Below, one piece after another: positions 1 to 8,645 of a DNA stretch of 12,635 nt. How positions within the stretch are numbered: the stretch's first letter is position 1; each line of letters starts with the position of its first letter. The DNA is from Actinomycetota bacterium (GTDB lineage: Bacteria > Actinomycetota > Humimicrobiia > Humimicrobiales > Humimicrobiaceae). Made by a program: the position numbers and the translations under genes. The notes under the pieces are model-generated. The model was not told the DNA's origin, made no database searches, and saw only the letters and a list, made by a program, of their open reading frames with translations. The stretch covers positions 1 through 12,635 of the forward strand of contig JAQUMQ010000018.1 of NCBI GenBank assembly GCA_028718045.1, read 5' to 3'.

Positions 1-75
1 TATTTTATAGATATTGTCAATATAAATAATCTTTTTTGGCGGAGAACCATAAACTCGGCTAATAATAAAAAATAA
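1..75 (+). CDS. Possible 3' end of an upstream gene (partial)
   Basis: The first plus frame is open from the window edge to a TAA at 73-75, giving 24 residues that end in NSANNKK. The other two plus frames close within about 30 nt. A hairpin with a T-rich tail begins about 10 nt after the stop, the usual arrangement at the end of a transcription unit. The piece is too short to identify, and an open frame of this length is common by chance in AT-rich DNA. If real, it would be the last gene of the left-hand neighbour, converging on the defence operon. Confidence 0.25.
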   Translation, partial: YFIDIVNINNLFWRRTINSANNKK

Positions 76-81
76 CTTAAA

Positions 82-110
82 GCAAAAACGCCCGTCTGGG
101 CGTTTCTACT
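82..110 (-). terminator. Intrinsic terminator, probably bidirectional, ending the minus-strand operon
   Basis: AAACGCCC (86-93) pairs with GGGCGTTT (98-105) around a GTCT loop, an 8-bp GC-cored stem. On the minus strand the stem runs straight into TTTTTGCTTT, so it fits as the terminator of the operon whose last gene stops at 317. On the plus strand the tail is weaker (CTACTTTT) but could end the gene fragment at 1-75. Confidence 0.6.
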
Positions 111-316
111 TTTCGTCGCTAAGCTCTCCGTGATACGCGAGTTTAGAACCGCGATTAAAGAACATCGAGGCTACTGGAAATTTAAAATCGTGAGAGAATG
201 GCGAGTGTAATTACCCCGTTTCTACCCACTGTTTGCCCCTGTGGCGAGCGATTGGGAGGAAATAAGAGATTGATACCCCCAAAGAGGGATTAAAAGAATT
301 TGAACGATTTATGAAA
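106..316. other. Intergenic stretch with no supported gene
   Basis: This stretch is visibly richer in G and C than the operon beside it. The first plus frame continues open from 76 to a TAA at about 208-210 (a GTG lies at 130) and then reads on with further stops. This could be a decayed gene or chance. No SD, RNA gene or direct repeat of the right-hand tRNA end was recognised. The element boundary may lie here, but no attachment site could be identified. Confidence 0.3.
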
Positions 317-1447
317 TTATTTGGATTTCAACTTAGCCCGATCTTTTAAATAGTTTAAAAGACTACACCTAACAATATTCTCAAACCAATATCCGTATGG
401 CAACTTTTTGGAAGCCGGGACTTTTCTGTTATCAATAATCATTCCTAAGCTGGGATCTGTATCCCACATTTCGCCCCCGTGTAAAATCTGGCTTAAATAC
501 ATTGCCTCGCCATTATGAAGATATTCGGATCGAGCATCATAAATCTTTTTTAAAGTCTTTGGCAAATTTTTCTTGCTTATTTTTACGTGCTTAGCTTTCC
601 AATTTCCTCCTTTAAAACAACCCGTAGAATATTTTTCAATAAATCGAATAAACTTAAACTTAGATTTTTCTATTTTTATCAAATTTTGCTTATTAACTTT
701 TAAAATTTCCTTTAATTGCTTTGATTCTCCTTCGGATAAGTTTGCCTTATCAAAAAGTTTTTTAAAATCGCAGTCATTTAATGGATTATCTTTCTTTTTT
801 AAAATCAAACTCTTAGATAAGGCCTCGATGGACGAAACCAATCTTATGAAAATCATTTCTTGGTCTATTCCCACTTCTTTTAATGCTTTGGCATAATGAT
901 AAGATGACAATATTATCGCTTGATGCTTTTCAGAATTTATTTTTTTAATTGAGTTTAGAAAATCCGATAATCCAATAGCAAAGTTTCTTTTTTTGTTATC
1001 TTTAAATATTTGAGGATGAATTAAGCTATTGCAAGATTTGTAAATGAATTTATTATCCGTTTTTATTTTTAGGCCGTGATTTGTAAGCTCGCCAGAATAA
1101 CTCGCAACTAAATAAAATCTGCATTGAAAAAATAAAGAAAATAGAGAAAGCAACTCTCCTAAGATACCGTCTCTAAAATAATATCCTTTTTTATCAGCTT
1201 TATCGTTATAATATGGTTCTTCTAATTTTGCGTGCTGAATTCTTATAAGATAATGACGAAGTCCGTCTTTATTTTTTTCCAAGGTCAACCCTCCGCATAG
1301 AATCTTACCATTATCATAATCCAAGACCCCAGGAATATGGCATTCGGTTGCGACTTCGTGCTCGATAAAATAAGAATCTTTATAAGATTTTTGTAGTTTC
1401 TCTATATTCCTAATCCAAGCCATTCTATTGTCATTTTTTGACGTCAT
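317..1447 (-). CDS. ApeA-like HEPN-domain protein, putative ribonuclease
   Basis: This 376-aa protein is last in the minus-strand operon and starts 4 nt after the preceding stop. Residues about 196-215 (a helix around RLVSSIEAL) and about 297-314 (KKIYDARSEYLHNGE) match the layout of ApeA-like HEPN domains. R306 and H311 form the Rx4H motif typical of catalytic HEPN ribonucleases. The N-terminal 190 residues contain short beta-rich segments with no family I recognise and may serve as a sensor. There is no signal peptide. A hydrophobic run at about 96-115 (LGELLSLFSLFFQCRFYLVA) is more likely a buried helix than a membrane segment. HEPN proteins of this kind act in phage defence by cutting RNA. 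Here that role is inferred from the motif and from the restriction genes upstream. A structural HEPN role without cleavage is possible. Confidence 0.62.
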   Translation of the reverse strand: MTSKNDNRMAWIRNIEKLQKSYKDSYFIEHEVATECHIPGVLDYDNGKILCGGLTLEKNKDGLRHYLIRIQHAKLEEPYYNDKADKKGYYFRDGILGELLSLFSLFFQCRFYLVASYSGELTNHGLKIKTDNKFIYKSCNSLIHPQIFKDNKKRNFAIGLSDFLNSIKKINSEKHQAIILSSYHYAKALKEVGIDQEMIFIRLVSSIEALSKSLILKKKDNPLNDCDFKKLFDKANLSEGESKQLKEILKVNKQNLIKIEKSKFKFIRFIEKYSTGCFKGGNWKAKHVKISKKNLPKTLKKIYDARSEYLHNGEAMYLSQILHGGEMWDTDPSLGMIIDNRKVPASKKLPYGYWFENIVRCSLLNYLKDRAKLKSK

Positions 1448-1451
1448 ATTT

Positions 1452-2468
1452 TTATTTATCTTTTGACTCCCACATTTCCTTACTCGTCATATGGGGCCTT
1501 CCTAAATCAATAGTATTTAGATTATTTTTTGCCAATTCACAAAGTAATGCCATACTTTCAGCAACAAAAAATAATAAATTTTTAGCCAATACTTGAAAAG
1601 TGGGAGTCGATCCGCCCTTTTGGGCAAAAATTCTTGCCACTTTCTCACGATCTTCTTTTTTCTTTATACTGCCAATATTGTCAAAAATCCTTTCAATTAA
1701 GGCACCGGGTCTATTTTTCTCCCAATAATCATCGTTGGCATTTTGTATTCTGTCTGGGGCCAGATGAATTAGTGATTTTATCTCCTCGTCAATTTTTTCG
1801 TCATCAATCCAGCCGGGAGGCGTGGGGGTATGTAAATTATAGTCCTCGCCATATACCGATCTGGTTGTTCCGCGTTGCCACGGCCGATTTGCGTGAACAA
1901 TAAATCTGTTCCTGTAAAATCGTAATTGATAATGAAGCCATAGCATTTCTTTTTTAAGCTTATCCCATATGTCATCAAGCAATGAATTATTTCCGTCTTC
2001 AAAAAAATTAAGTAGCTCAATAAATGGATGATTTTTTTTCAACGAGAGATTGGCTACAGATATTGCTTGCATAGCCCACTGATCCAACAGAATACCTCCA
2101 AAAATGTAAAAAGATTCCATGTCCAATTGAGTAAGCCCATTAACTTTGTGCTCTTGTTTCATTATTTGTTGGACATTATCAGGATATGGTGTTCCAGCTG
2201 GCCAATCTTTTGGCTCTATTTGATCTCGTTCAACTGCTAATTCAACCAGCAAATATCTTTGACGATATAATCTATTTAAAATTTTTCGGCAATCTTCTAA
2301 TCGAGATAAGGCGTGAGCATTATGATTAAAAAAAGCATAAGCCCCGGCTGGGGGCTTCAGTCCTTCCAAAACAGTTTTACTCAATTGCTTTATATTCTTT
2401 TCGGCATTATCTGCTAATTCGTCCAATTCTTTTTTGCTTATTGGGTGTTTAAATGGAACTTCGACCAT
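1452..2468 (-). CDS. Putative HEPN protein with RNxxxxH motif
   Basis: I do not recognise a named family for this 338-aa, largely helical protein. Residues 180-200 read as an amphipathic helix containing FYRNRFIVHANRPW, so R186, N187 and H192 make the RN-x4-H signature of HEPN ribonucleases (the Rx4-6H class). A preceding helical stretch at about 118-175 and a C-terminal helical stretch at about 285-320 would complete a helical bundle. It starts 5 nt after the DUF6119 gene and is followed after 4 nt by a second HEPN gene, so the two are almost certainly co-expressed and may form a heteromer. Its motif differs from the neighbour's (RNRFIVH against RSEYLH), and the proteins show no obvious similarity outside it, so this is not a recent duplication. 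The ribonuclease role is inferred from one motif and from context. Confidence 0.55.
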   Translation of the reverse strand: MVEVPFKHPISKKELDELADNAEKNIKQLSKTVLEGLKPPAGAYAFFNHNAHALSRLEDCRKILNRLYRQRYLLVELAVERDQIEPKDWPAGTPYPDNVQQIMKQEHKVNGLTQLDMESFYIFGGILLDQWAMQAISVANLSLKKNHPFIELLNFFEDGNNSLLDDIWDKLKKEMLWLHYQLRFYRNRFIVHANRPWQRGTTRSVYGEDYNLHTPTPPGWIDDEKIDEEIKSLIHLAPDRIQNANDDYWEKNRPGALIERIFDNIGSIKKKEDREKVARIFAQKGGSTPTFQVLAKNLLFFVAESMALLCELAKNNLNTIDLGRPHMTSKEMWESKDK

Positions 2469-2473
2469 AAAAA

Positions 2474-4258
2474 TTAATTTTCTTGTTGTTTAATATTAGA
2501 AATTAGCAATTTTCTCTCGTTAGCTCTAAAATCGTGAGATAATACTAATATTTCAAATTTTGCAATTTCTGATTGAAATTTTTTGTCAGAGTAATTACTT
2601 TCTGAAAATTCTTCCTTAGTGGCAAAAGCTAAAACATAATAACGGTCTTTTTTAAGCATAGACATAAAGTCATCCTTACTTACATCTTTGTTTTGCTCAT
2701 TTTTAACAAATTCTTCATAATATTTATCTAACTCAACGGTATTATTAGAACTCAAGTTATTTTCGATAATTTCAGCCGCCATTTGAACTTGAGAACAAGC
2801 ATCTCTGATAGACGCGCCAAAACCGTCTTTAACTTGAATTAAAAAAATCTTATTATCTTTTAAATATATAAGATCAAATAATTCTATTTTACCTCTCTCG
2901 CTTTTTCTTAAAAATATCTTATCACCAAAATAAAAATCATTCTGTTTTGCCTGCTCCAAATTAAAACTACCCTCATCACTAAAAGTCCAATCTATAAATG
3001 GGATCTTATTAGTCAAAATTGATTTTTCTCCAAAAATTTCTTCTTTAAAATCTTTAAATAATCTTTCCAGGAAATCACCTACCACCTCGAACCATTTACC
3101 GTCAATAAAAAAATATTTTTTATCATTACAGTCTACTTCCCCATGAAAATATTTCCATAACTCATCTGTTATACAATATTCATTATCATCGTCTTCTTTA
3201 AATGATAAGCTCAACTTTAGAAATTTATCCTTAAAACTTTCAAGATTACTCTTATCAATAAACCTATCATCCGCTTCTCGTAATTTTATTAATACGTCCG
3301 AAGCATCTGGTGCTTCATCCCAAGACAAATCATCAGATATTTCATAATTAGAACCATGTAAAAATTTGACAACCTCTTTTGGATGACAAAAATCAAAATC
3401 TGATTCTGTTGATTCTGACTTTATAAAATTATATATACTTTCCAATAAACAATCCTTAAGTTCCTCCTTATCTTTTTTGTTTGTTATTTCTTTAAGAGTA
3501 TCAAGAAAACTAAAGGCTTTTTTCTGGTCTTCAGTTAAAGTATTCTGTAATAAACTTTGAATTTCTTTAATTATATCAATTGCCTGTTCAAGATTAATTG
3601 ATTTCCTAAAAGTAAAAGATGATTTTATGTCAGCGTTGAAAGACTTTTTTTCGTTTTCTGCCAAAAAATCAGCGACAAACTGGCTATCCTTAACTATCTC
3701 AGTATTAATTTTACCAGTAAGTTTTTTCCAGACTTTACCAAATGCCTCTCTTTGTGAAAAATTATAGTTTCTTCTAAAATTTCTCGACTGGGAGTAAACT
3801 AATCCAGTTAAATCACGCATTTCAGCACTTTTAAATTCGCCTGTTAACATTCTTTTTGCAACTTCAAATGGAAAACGCTCATCTATATAGCTTTGAATAA
3901 CAAAATAACCAGCACCACTCGTTATGGCGTAAATATCATTATCATCAAAAACAAAAAGAATTAAGTCTTTATTTAGATTATAAAAAGTTTCTTTTTCTTG
4001 TTCTTCTGAAAAATTATCTGGTAATAAATTTTTAAGGAACTCAACCCAACCCTTTGAAAATCTAACTTTTTGTAAAACTTTTATTTTTTTATCTTTATAA
4101 TTGCCTGTTGTTAAATCTAAAACACGTAATTCACCATTAGTATAAGAATCTTTAATAATATTGATTATTTCTTCTGTATTTTTGCCTGCGAATAAATCGA
4201 TGGTGGTATCGATTTTCCAAATTGCGATATTGCTTTTTTTACTTTTATCTGCAGGCAT
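2474..4258 (-). CDS. DUF6119 / TIGR04141-family protein with PD-(D/E)xK-like C-terminus
   Basis: This 594-aa protein reads like the sporadically distributed TIGR04141 (DUF6119) family. The N-terminal part (about 10-165) contains the family-like sequence around DLILFVFDDNDIYAITSGAG, followed by a segment with paired F and R residues. The C-terminal part (about 455-500) holds IELFDLIYLKDNKIFLIQVK and then a GASIRDACSQV helix, which parallels the family's conserved 'CDL...HVK...S.LF.QG' block. E459, D462 and K477 could be remnants or actives of a PD-(D/E)xK fold. The middle (about 190-410) is acidic, lysine-rich and helical. Family function is not established, but members recur near restriction systems. 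It lies 27 nt after the endonuclease gene, the largest gap in the operon. A nuclease or an RM-coupled effector are the main possibilities. Confidence 0.6.
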   Translation of the reverse strand: MPADKSKKSNIAIWKIDTTIDLFAGKNTEEIINIIKDSYTNGELRVLDLTTGNYKDKKIKVLQKVRFSKGWVEFLKNLLPDNFSEEQEKETFYNLNKDLILFVFDDNDIYAITSGAGYFVIQSYIDERFPFEVAKRMLTGEFKSAEMRDLTGLVYSQSRNFRRNYNFSQREAFGKVWKKLTGKINTEIVKDSQFVADFLAENEKKSFNADIKSSFTFRKSINLEQAIDIIKEIQSLLQNTLTEDQKKAFSFLDTLKEITNKKDKEELKDCLLESIYNFIKSESTESDFDFCHPKEVVKFLHGSNYEISDDLSWDEAPDASDVLIKLREADDRFIDKSNLESFKDKFLKLSLSFKEDDDNEYCITDELWKYFHGEVDCNDKKYFFIDGKWFEVVGDFLERLFKDFKEEIFGEKSILTNKIPFIDWTFSDEGSFNLEQAKQNDFYFGDKIFLRKSERGKIELFDLIYLKDNKIFLIQVKDGFGASIRDACSQVQMAAEIIENNLSSNNTVELDKYYEEFVKNEQNKDVSKDDFMSMLKKDRYYVLAFATKEEFSESNYSDKKFQSEIAKFEILVLSHDFRANERKLLISNIKQQEN

Positions 4259-4285
4259 ATTACATATTCATTTTAATATTACGGG

Positions 4286-6010
4286 CTAATTTTTGTTTTC
4301 TATCAACCCATTTAAACCATCTCGGCCTTTTTTAAATTCATCAAGCAATTCAGAAATGATTTTTACTTTGTGAGGTATTTTTTCTCTGGCCGATATATGA
4401 GCGAACATATTCTCAACACGAGGTGCAATGACCGGGGCACTAAATAAACCGATTACGTTATAATTTCCATTAACTCTTTTTATTAAATTCATAATGTGAT
4501 CATGAACCGATGCCCCTTCTGCGGCCCACTGCATAGAATTAGATCTTATAGTAGTCAATTCTAAAACAAACAAATTCTTGCCAACAAAGAAATAAACATC
4601 GGGGTAGCCTTCCTTGCCACCAGGGGCAGGGTAAGCTAAACCAAAATCATCCAAATGCCCATTCCAGACAACATCATCTATCGTTCCCTTTTCTTTTAAT
4701 ACTGATAATAACCTGTAAAACAAATATTCTAAGCGACCGCCACGTAATAATGAAGTGTTAAAATTGTCTTTTTTGGTAATTTTTTTAACGACTTCTAAAT
4801 GTTGCAAATATTCTGCGTCAAAATCTCTGTGTTGAATTAAATCTAAAATCTTTGCATTTATTGATTTTTCATCCCATTTACTAACAGCCTCTTGAGATGA
4901 TTTTGGATCAAAAATTAATTTATCACTTTTAACTTCTACTATTTCCTCGTGAATTTTTTGAGCATTAGAAAAACTGAAAAACTCAAATTTGTATTTTTGG
5001 CCAAGAAATAAAGGAAAATTTAACTCTGATTTTTCTTTTGAAATAACTCCTCGTTCCAGCTCTTTATCATCCGTATCTGAAACTCTCACATAAGTATAAA
5101 TTGGCTTTTTGCATTTTATATTTACCAAAAGAGGCGGTCTCAATTTTTCAACATTCCCATAATAATCAATCCATAAACGTAAATTATCAGCAAAATCAAA
5201 TGGCTTAATTCCCGAAAACTTTTTCAATATCTTTTCAACTTCTGCTACTTTATCTTGCCTAATCAATAATTCATCACCGTTTTTCTCACATAAACCAGTG
5301 CCAACACATAAACCCATATAATATGTTGCGGTTGGTGCTTGCACAAGCGTCAAATTGCCAAGTTCGGTTTTCTTAAAAGCCTCTATCTCGGCGTTTTTAC
5401 GGTTATCGGGTAGCGATCGAAAAGTATTTATTTTTTCAACAATCAAATCATACTCGTCCTCACTCTTCATAGAAAAAACTATATAACCCAACTCTTCCTT
5501 AGTCAGTTTGCCCAATTCTAACAATAATCTTAATGTTATTCTGAAAGGAAATAATAAAATATTAACACAGTCCTCCCTTATAACTGGATTTGTAATCTGC
5601 AGTTTATTCATCTGATGCTCTACGATTGGCGACTCTATAATCTCCTCTTTGTTTTGATAAACCAATCTCAAATTTCTTCTCCTATTTAAAACAGAACCAT
5701 GCTTTTTAAGCAGTTCAAAGCCGGCATTTGTCACGTTTACGCTGGGAGGGGTTGTTGTGTTATCTATAAAAATAAATCCGAGATACTTCATTAGAGCTTC
5801 TAACGTCCTACGTGCAGATGGTGATAATGGCCTGCCAGTATTAGTTAAGCCACATCTTCCCAATTTGGTATTAAAATTTTCTTGACGCATGGAAGTCCAA
5901 GATTTTCCATTAAAATCATCTTGGGAAAGTATCTCAACAGCCCCAATAATTTGATGGATATTTTGTCTTTTTGGTATGTGCCAAATTTCTAGGCTTCTTG
6001 TTCTAGGCAT
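4286..6010 (-). CDS. Putative type II restriction endonuclease, AlwI-like PD-(D/E)xK
   Basis: At 574 aa this is the best candidate for the DNA-cutting enzyme of the cluster. The N-terminal 110 residues contain a helical, winged-helix-like stretch (SPSARRTLEALMKYLGF, about 63-79) suited to DNA binding. The C-terminal nuclease core has E427 in a helix (GGRLEYLFYRLL), then P470-D471, a beta-hairpin and E484-L-T, followed by Q494, E498 and H503. The order E...PD...ELT...Q...E...H resembles AlwI-family endonucleases, where the last strand reads E(V/L)T rather than ExK. The gene starts 1 nt after the second methyltransferase stop (TAATATG), so translation is probably coupled. AlwI cuts outside an asymmetric site. 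If the resemblance holds, two methyltransferases would be needed to protect both strands, and two are present. The target sequence cannot be read from the protein. Confidence 0.58.
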   Translation of the reverse strand: MPRTRSLEIWHIPKRQNIHQIIGAVEILSQDDFNGKSWTSMRQENFNTKLGRCGLTNTGRPLSPSARRTLEALMKYLGFIFIDNTTTPPSVNVTNAGFELLKKHGSVLNRRRNLRLVYQNKEEIIESPIVEHQMNKLQITNPVIREDCVNILLFPFRITLRLLLELGKLTKEELGYIVFSMKSEDEYDLIVEKINTFRSLPDNRKNAEIEAFKKTELGNLTLVQAPTATYYMGLCVGTGLCEKNGDELLIRQDKVAEVEKILKKFSGIKPFDFADNLRLWIDYYGNVEKLRPPLLVNIKCKKPIYTYVRVSDTDDKELERGVISKEKSELNFPLFLGQKYKFEFFSFSNAQKIHEEIVEVKSDKLIFDPKSSQEAVSKWDEKSINAKILDLIQHRDFDAEYLQHLEVVKKITKKDNFNTSLLRGGRLEYLFYRLLSVLKEKGTIDDVVWNGHLDDFGLAYPAPGGKEGYPDVYFFVGKNLFVLELTTIRSNSMQWAAEGASVHDHIMNLIKRVNGNYNVIGLFSAPVIAPRVENMFAHISAREKIPHKVKIISELLDEFKKGRDGLNGLIENKN

Positions 6011-6011
6011 A

Positions 6012-7307
6012 TTATTTTTTTAAAACTATTATATAATCTTTCGGTATAAAACCACCTCGCCCCTTTCTTGGAATCCTAAGATAACGATTGCGAATTATAT
6101 ACGAAAAATTATTTATTAATTTATAATTTAACGACTTTGCGATATCAATTAAATATTGACTTGTTGGTATTTCAACATTTCTTATTCGACTATCGCCCAC
6201 CACTATGCAATAAAAACCGCCGGGAATAAGTATCTTTCGAATTTCTCCCAAATTACTTTTCATTGATTCGAAAAAATCAGCTACAACATAAGACCTTTTT
6301 TTGTCTATCTTATATATTTCTCTTAATTTTTTATCTAACGATAAATATCCTGTGGCAGGATAATTTTCATTATAGCGATCAGATGATATTTTTTCTGTGC
6401 CGACTTGTTTATCATAAAAATCAGACAATTTATTCTCTTCAACTAAATCAAGCCAAATGTTCTCTAATTTTAAGGATCTAACATAATCAAAGGCATTTAT
6501 ATATGGTGGCGAAGTCATGGCTAAATGCACCTGTCCGTTCCTAATTGAATTTTTGTTTATGTTTCTAGCTTCATAACCTATTAATTTAGCAGATGATAGC
6601 TTCGTAGAGTCTGAAAAATCAGTCAATGCCTTTATATATTTATCCAGCACACTAATAAAAAGTTTGTCTGCTTTAATAACTCTTTTCTTTATTTTTTTAG
6701 ATATATATGGTTTAGGAGATTGTTCTTCCGCCAAAGAGGCTCGCCGAATTATAGAAGCAAAAACGATCATCAGAAAATTTCTTATGCGTTTTGAATTAGT
6801 TTTTTTATAAAAATAATCTATGTGATATTTAATTTTAGATAAATTATTTATTGCGTCCTGAGAAAACCAATAATCCAACATCGTGTAATTTGGTTTATAT
6901 CGAGAAACTGTAGATTCAGATATTGCATTTTTTTCTAACCGTATCTTAAATTCTTCGGCTATACTTTTTAATAACTCTATATCACCCTTACTAAATTTAG
7001 TGGTTTTAACTTTTGACAAAAGACAACTCAAAGGATCAATATCAATTCCATAAGACGGGTATCCCAAAAGACTGCTTTCTACTAAAGTAGTGCCCGAGCC
7101 AACAAATGGGTCTAAAACGCCGTGTTTCTTTGTTTTAGAGTCTCCATATTCATTCAAGAACCATCTCGGAACATGGGGAATGTATTTACACGGATACTTA
7201 AAAAATCCATGGGTATAGTTTGAGATTCCATTACCACGAATTAGAAAAGTAGCACCTACCTGTGGGCTTTTAGGAATTTCTTCGACTTCAATTACTTTGT
7301 CAATCAT
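6012..7307 (-). CDS. DNA methyltransferase (SPPY type), second of two
   Basis: This 431-aa protein carries both core motifs of SAM-dependent amino-methyltransferases. Motif I is DPFVGSGTT at D66-T74, which binds AdoMet. Motif IV is TSPPYINAFDY, with S266-P-P-Y269 as the catalytic tetrapeptide. Motif I comes before motif IV, and about 190 residues between them probably contain target recognition. A late segment, ILIPGGFYCIVVGDS (359-373), matches the strand that follows in these enzymes. SPPY is commoner in N4-cytosine methyltransferases than the DPPY or NPPY of N6-adenine enzymes, so N4-cytosine is the leaning. The gene begins 6 nt after the first methyltransferase and ends 1 nt before the endonuclease. 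It is a distant relative of the upstream copy, with shared motif order and spacing but low identity. Confidence 0.8.
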   Translation of the reverse strand: MIDKVIEVEEIPKSPQVGATFLIRGNGISNYTHGFFKYPCKYIPHVPRWFLNEYGDSKTKKHGVLDPFVGSGTTLVESSLLGYPSYGIDIDPLSCLLSKVKTTKFSKGDIELLKSIAEEFKIRLEKNAISESTVSRYKPNYTMLDYWFSQDAINNLSKIKYHIDYFYKKTNSKRIRNFLMIVFASIIRRASLAEEQSPKPYISKKIKKRVIKADKLFISVLDKYIKALTDFSDSTKLSSAKLIGYEARNINKNSIRNGQVHLAMTSPPYINAFDYVRSLKLENIWLDLVEENKLSDFYDKQVGTEKISSDRYNENYPATGYLSLDKKLREIYKIDKKRSYVVADFFESMKSNLGEIRKILIPGGFYCIVVGDSRIRNVEIPTSQYLIDIAKSLNYKLINNFSYIIRNRYLRIPRKGRGGFIPKDYIIVLKK

Positions 7308-7313
7308 AAAAAA

Positions 7314-8630
7314 TCATTTTACAAGATGAATAATTGTCTCTCTTAAATATTTCTTGTGCTTCTCCGTCTTTTTATACTGCTGTGAACTTGTGATAATAAA
7401 CCTAGCTACGTCTAATTCCTTTACTTTAAAACCTATCTTTTTTGCGTATTTTGTTAATAATAAATCCGTAGGAACTATGACGCCACCATAAGCAGAATTA
7501 CTAACTATAATACAACAAAAACCACCAGGTTTTAGAGCTTTGTATATCTGATCTATGGCCATAAACATATCATCGAAATAACTCCTAACCATAATGGGTA
7601 TTCTGCTGTCCCACAACTTAACCTGTTTCAATTCATCAACCAGGAGTGTTAATTCGGAAACCAAGTTTTTATCTTTATCTAAGCTTATTTTGTATCCATT
7701 TAAATGGGACCTGACTCCGCGTTGTCTTAATTTCTTAAGATCGCTATATTCTTTTACAAAATCACCCATCCATAATTCAACCTTGTAAATTTCTGTATAA
7801 TCAAAACAATTAGCATATGGGGGAGAAAAAATAACTCCTTTTACACTTTTCGGTTTTACAAACTTATTCATCTCTAAAGATGTATGTTCATATATTTGAG
7901 GATTTTTAACCCTATTAGATGTCTCTATCACATAGGGCAAGTCTTCTTCTATTTCTGTTACTCTATTTTTGAAAATTGATTCTGCAAAAGAATAATTTCT
8001 TACAGTCGACAATTTAGTCCTCCTTATTTTCAAACCATTACCGGCTTTTTTGTAATTTGAACACTCTTCCAAAATCGAAAGCCACGCAAGAAAAAATAAG
8101 TCTCTAACTTTTTTATTCTTTATTTTTTTGATCGCTCTTTTTAAATTTAATAAATAAGCCAAAACACCTTTATCAAATAATTTATCTATAGTGGAAAGTT
8201 TGGGCTTTTCCGTGTTTTTTATTTTACCGTTTTTAATTTTAAAAAGTTTTACTTTCTCTTTGATAAACTCATTGGCATCACTACTTTTATAATTTTGAGT
8301 TTTGGCTTTCGCTAAAAAAGCTGAAAAGGGATTGATTTCAAAACCGATACTCTCGAAACCATTAATCTTGGCTTGTATTATAGTGCTACCACTACCACAA
8401 AACGGGTCTAAGATAATATCGCTCTTCTTCACATTATATTCATCAAAAATCTGTTGCATTAATTTTATAGAATAACCCTCTTTATATCTATACCAACGCT
8501 GAATCGGACTCTTTAAATCAGTGGCATAATTAACCAAGCTTTTATAAGTGGCGTTTCTTAAAACTGGATACGTAACATTATATTTTTTTTCGAGATCTGG
8601 TAGTATTTTGGAATTAAAATTCATATTCAT
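7314..8630 (-). CDS. DNA methyltransferase (SPPY type), first of two
   Basis: This 438-aa protein has motif I as DPFCGSGST (D75-T83), followed by GFEINPFSAFLAKAK (97-111), a typical AdoMet-pocket continuation. Motif IV is FSPPYANCFDY, with S269-P-P-Y272 catalytic. KALKPGGFCCIIVSNS (364-379) mirrors the equivalent strand in the second enzyme. Motif order and the near 200-residue insert match the next gene, so the two probably arose from one ancestor and now modify different sequences or different strands. The gene stops with TGA at 7314-7316, evidence that TGA is a stop in this genome. It starts 15 nt after the regulator. M1 is used here, but M3 is equally possible because no SD is visible. 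Confidence 0.8.
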   Translation of the reverse strand: MNMNFNSKILPDLEKKYNVTYPVLRNATYKSLVNYATDLKSPIQRWYRYKEGYSIKLMQQIFDEYNVKKSDIILDPFCGSGSTIIQAKINGFESIGFEINPFSAFLAKAKTQNYKSSDANEFIKEKVKLFKIKNGKIKNTEKPKLSTIDKLFDKGVLAYLLNLKRAIKKIKNKKVRDLFFLAWLSILEECSNYKKAGNGLKIRRTKLSTVRNYSFAESIFKNRVTEIEEDLPYVIETSNRVKNPQIYEHTSLEMNKFVKPKSVKGVIFSPPYANCFDYTEIYKVELWMGDFVKEYSDLKKLRQRGVRSHLNGYKISLDKDKNLVSELTLLVDELKQVKLWDSRIPIMVRSYFDDMFMAIDQIYKALKPGGFCCIIVSNSAYGGVIVPTDLLLTKYAKKIGFKVKELDVARFIITSSQQYKKTEKHKKYLRETIIHLVK

Positions 8631-8645
8631 TTTATATTTAAAAAA

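Noticed and set aside
96..115. Membrane segment at residues 96-115 of the ApeA-like HEPN protein
   Set aside because: The hydrophobic run contains E, Q and R residues and sits within a soluble domain, so a buried helix is more likely. The coordinates given are residue numbers.
1..316. Left attachment site matching the tRNA 3' end
   Set aside because: Only a weak resemblance was found around 38-57 (CGGAG..CCA), too gapped to count. Serine recombinases need only short core identity, so absence is not informative.
573..896. Plus-strand open frame of 107 codons inside the ApeA-like HEPN gene
   Set aside because: It is the antisense of a gene with a recognisable HEPN motif and operon context. 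Its translation is low-complexity F/L/S/K typical of shadow frames.
7314..7316. Possible alternative genetic code with TGA read as glycine, as in some CPR lineages
   Set aside because: The first methyltransferase ends naturally at TGA just 6 nt before the next start codon. No gene needs TGA readthrough.
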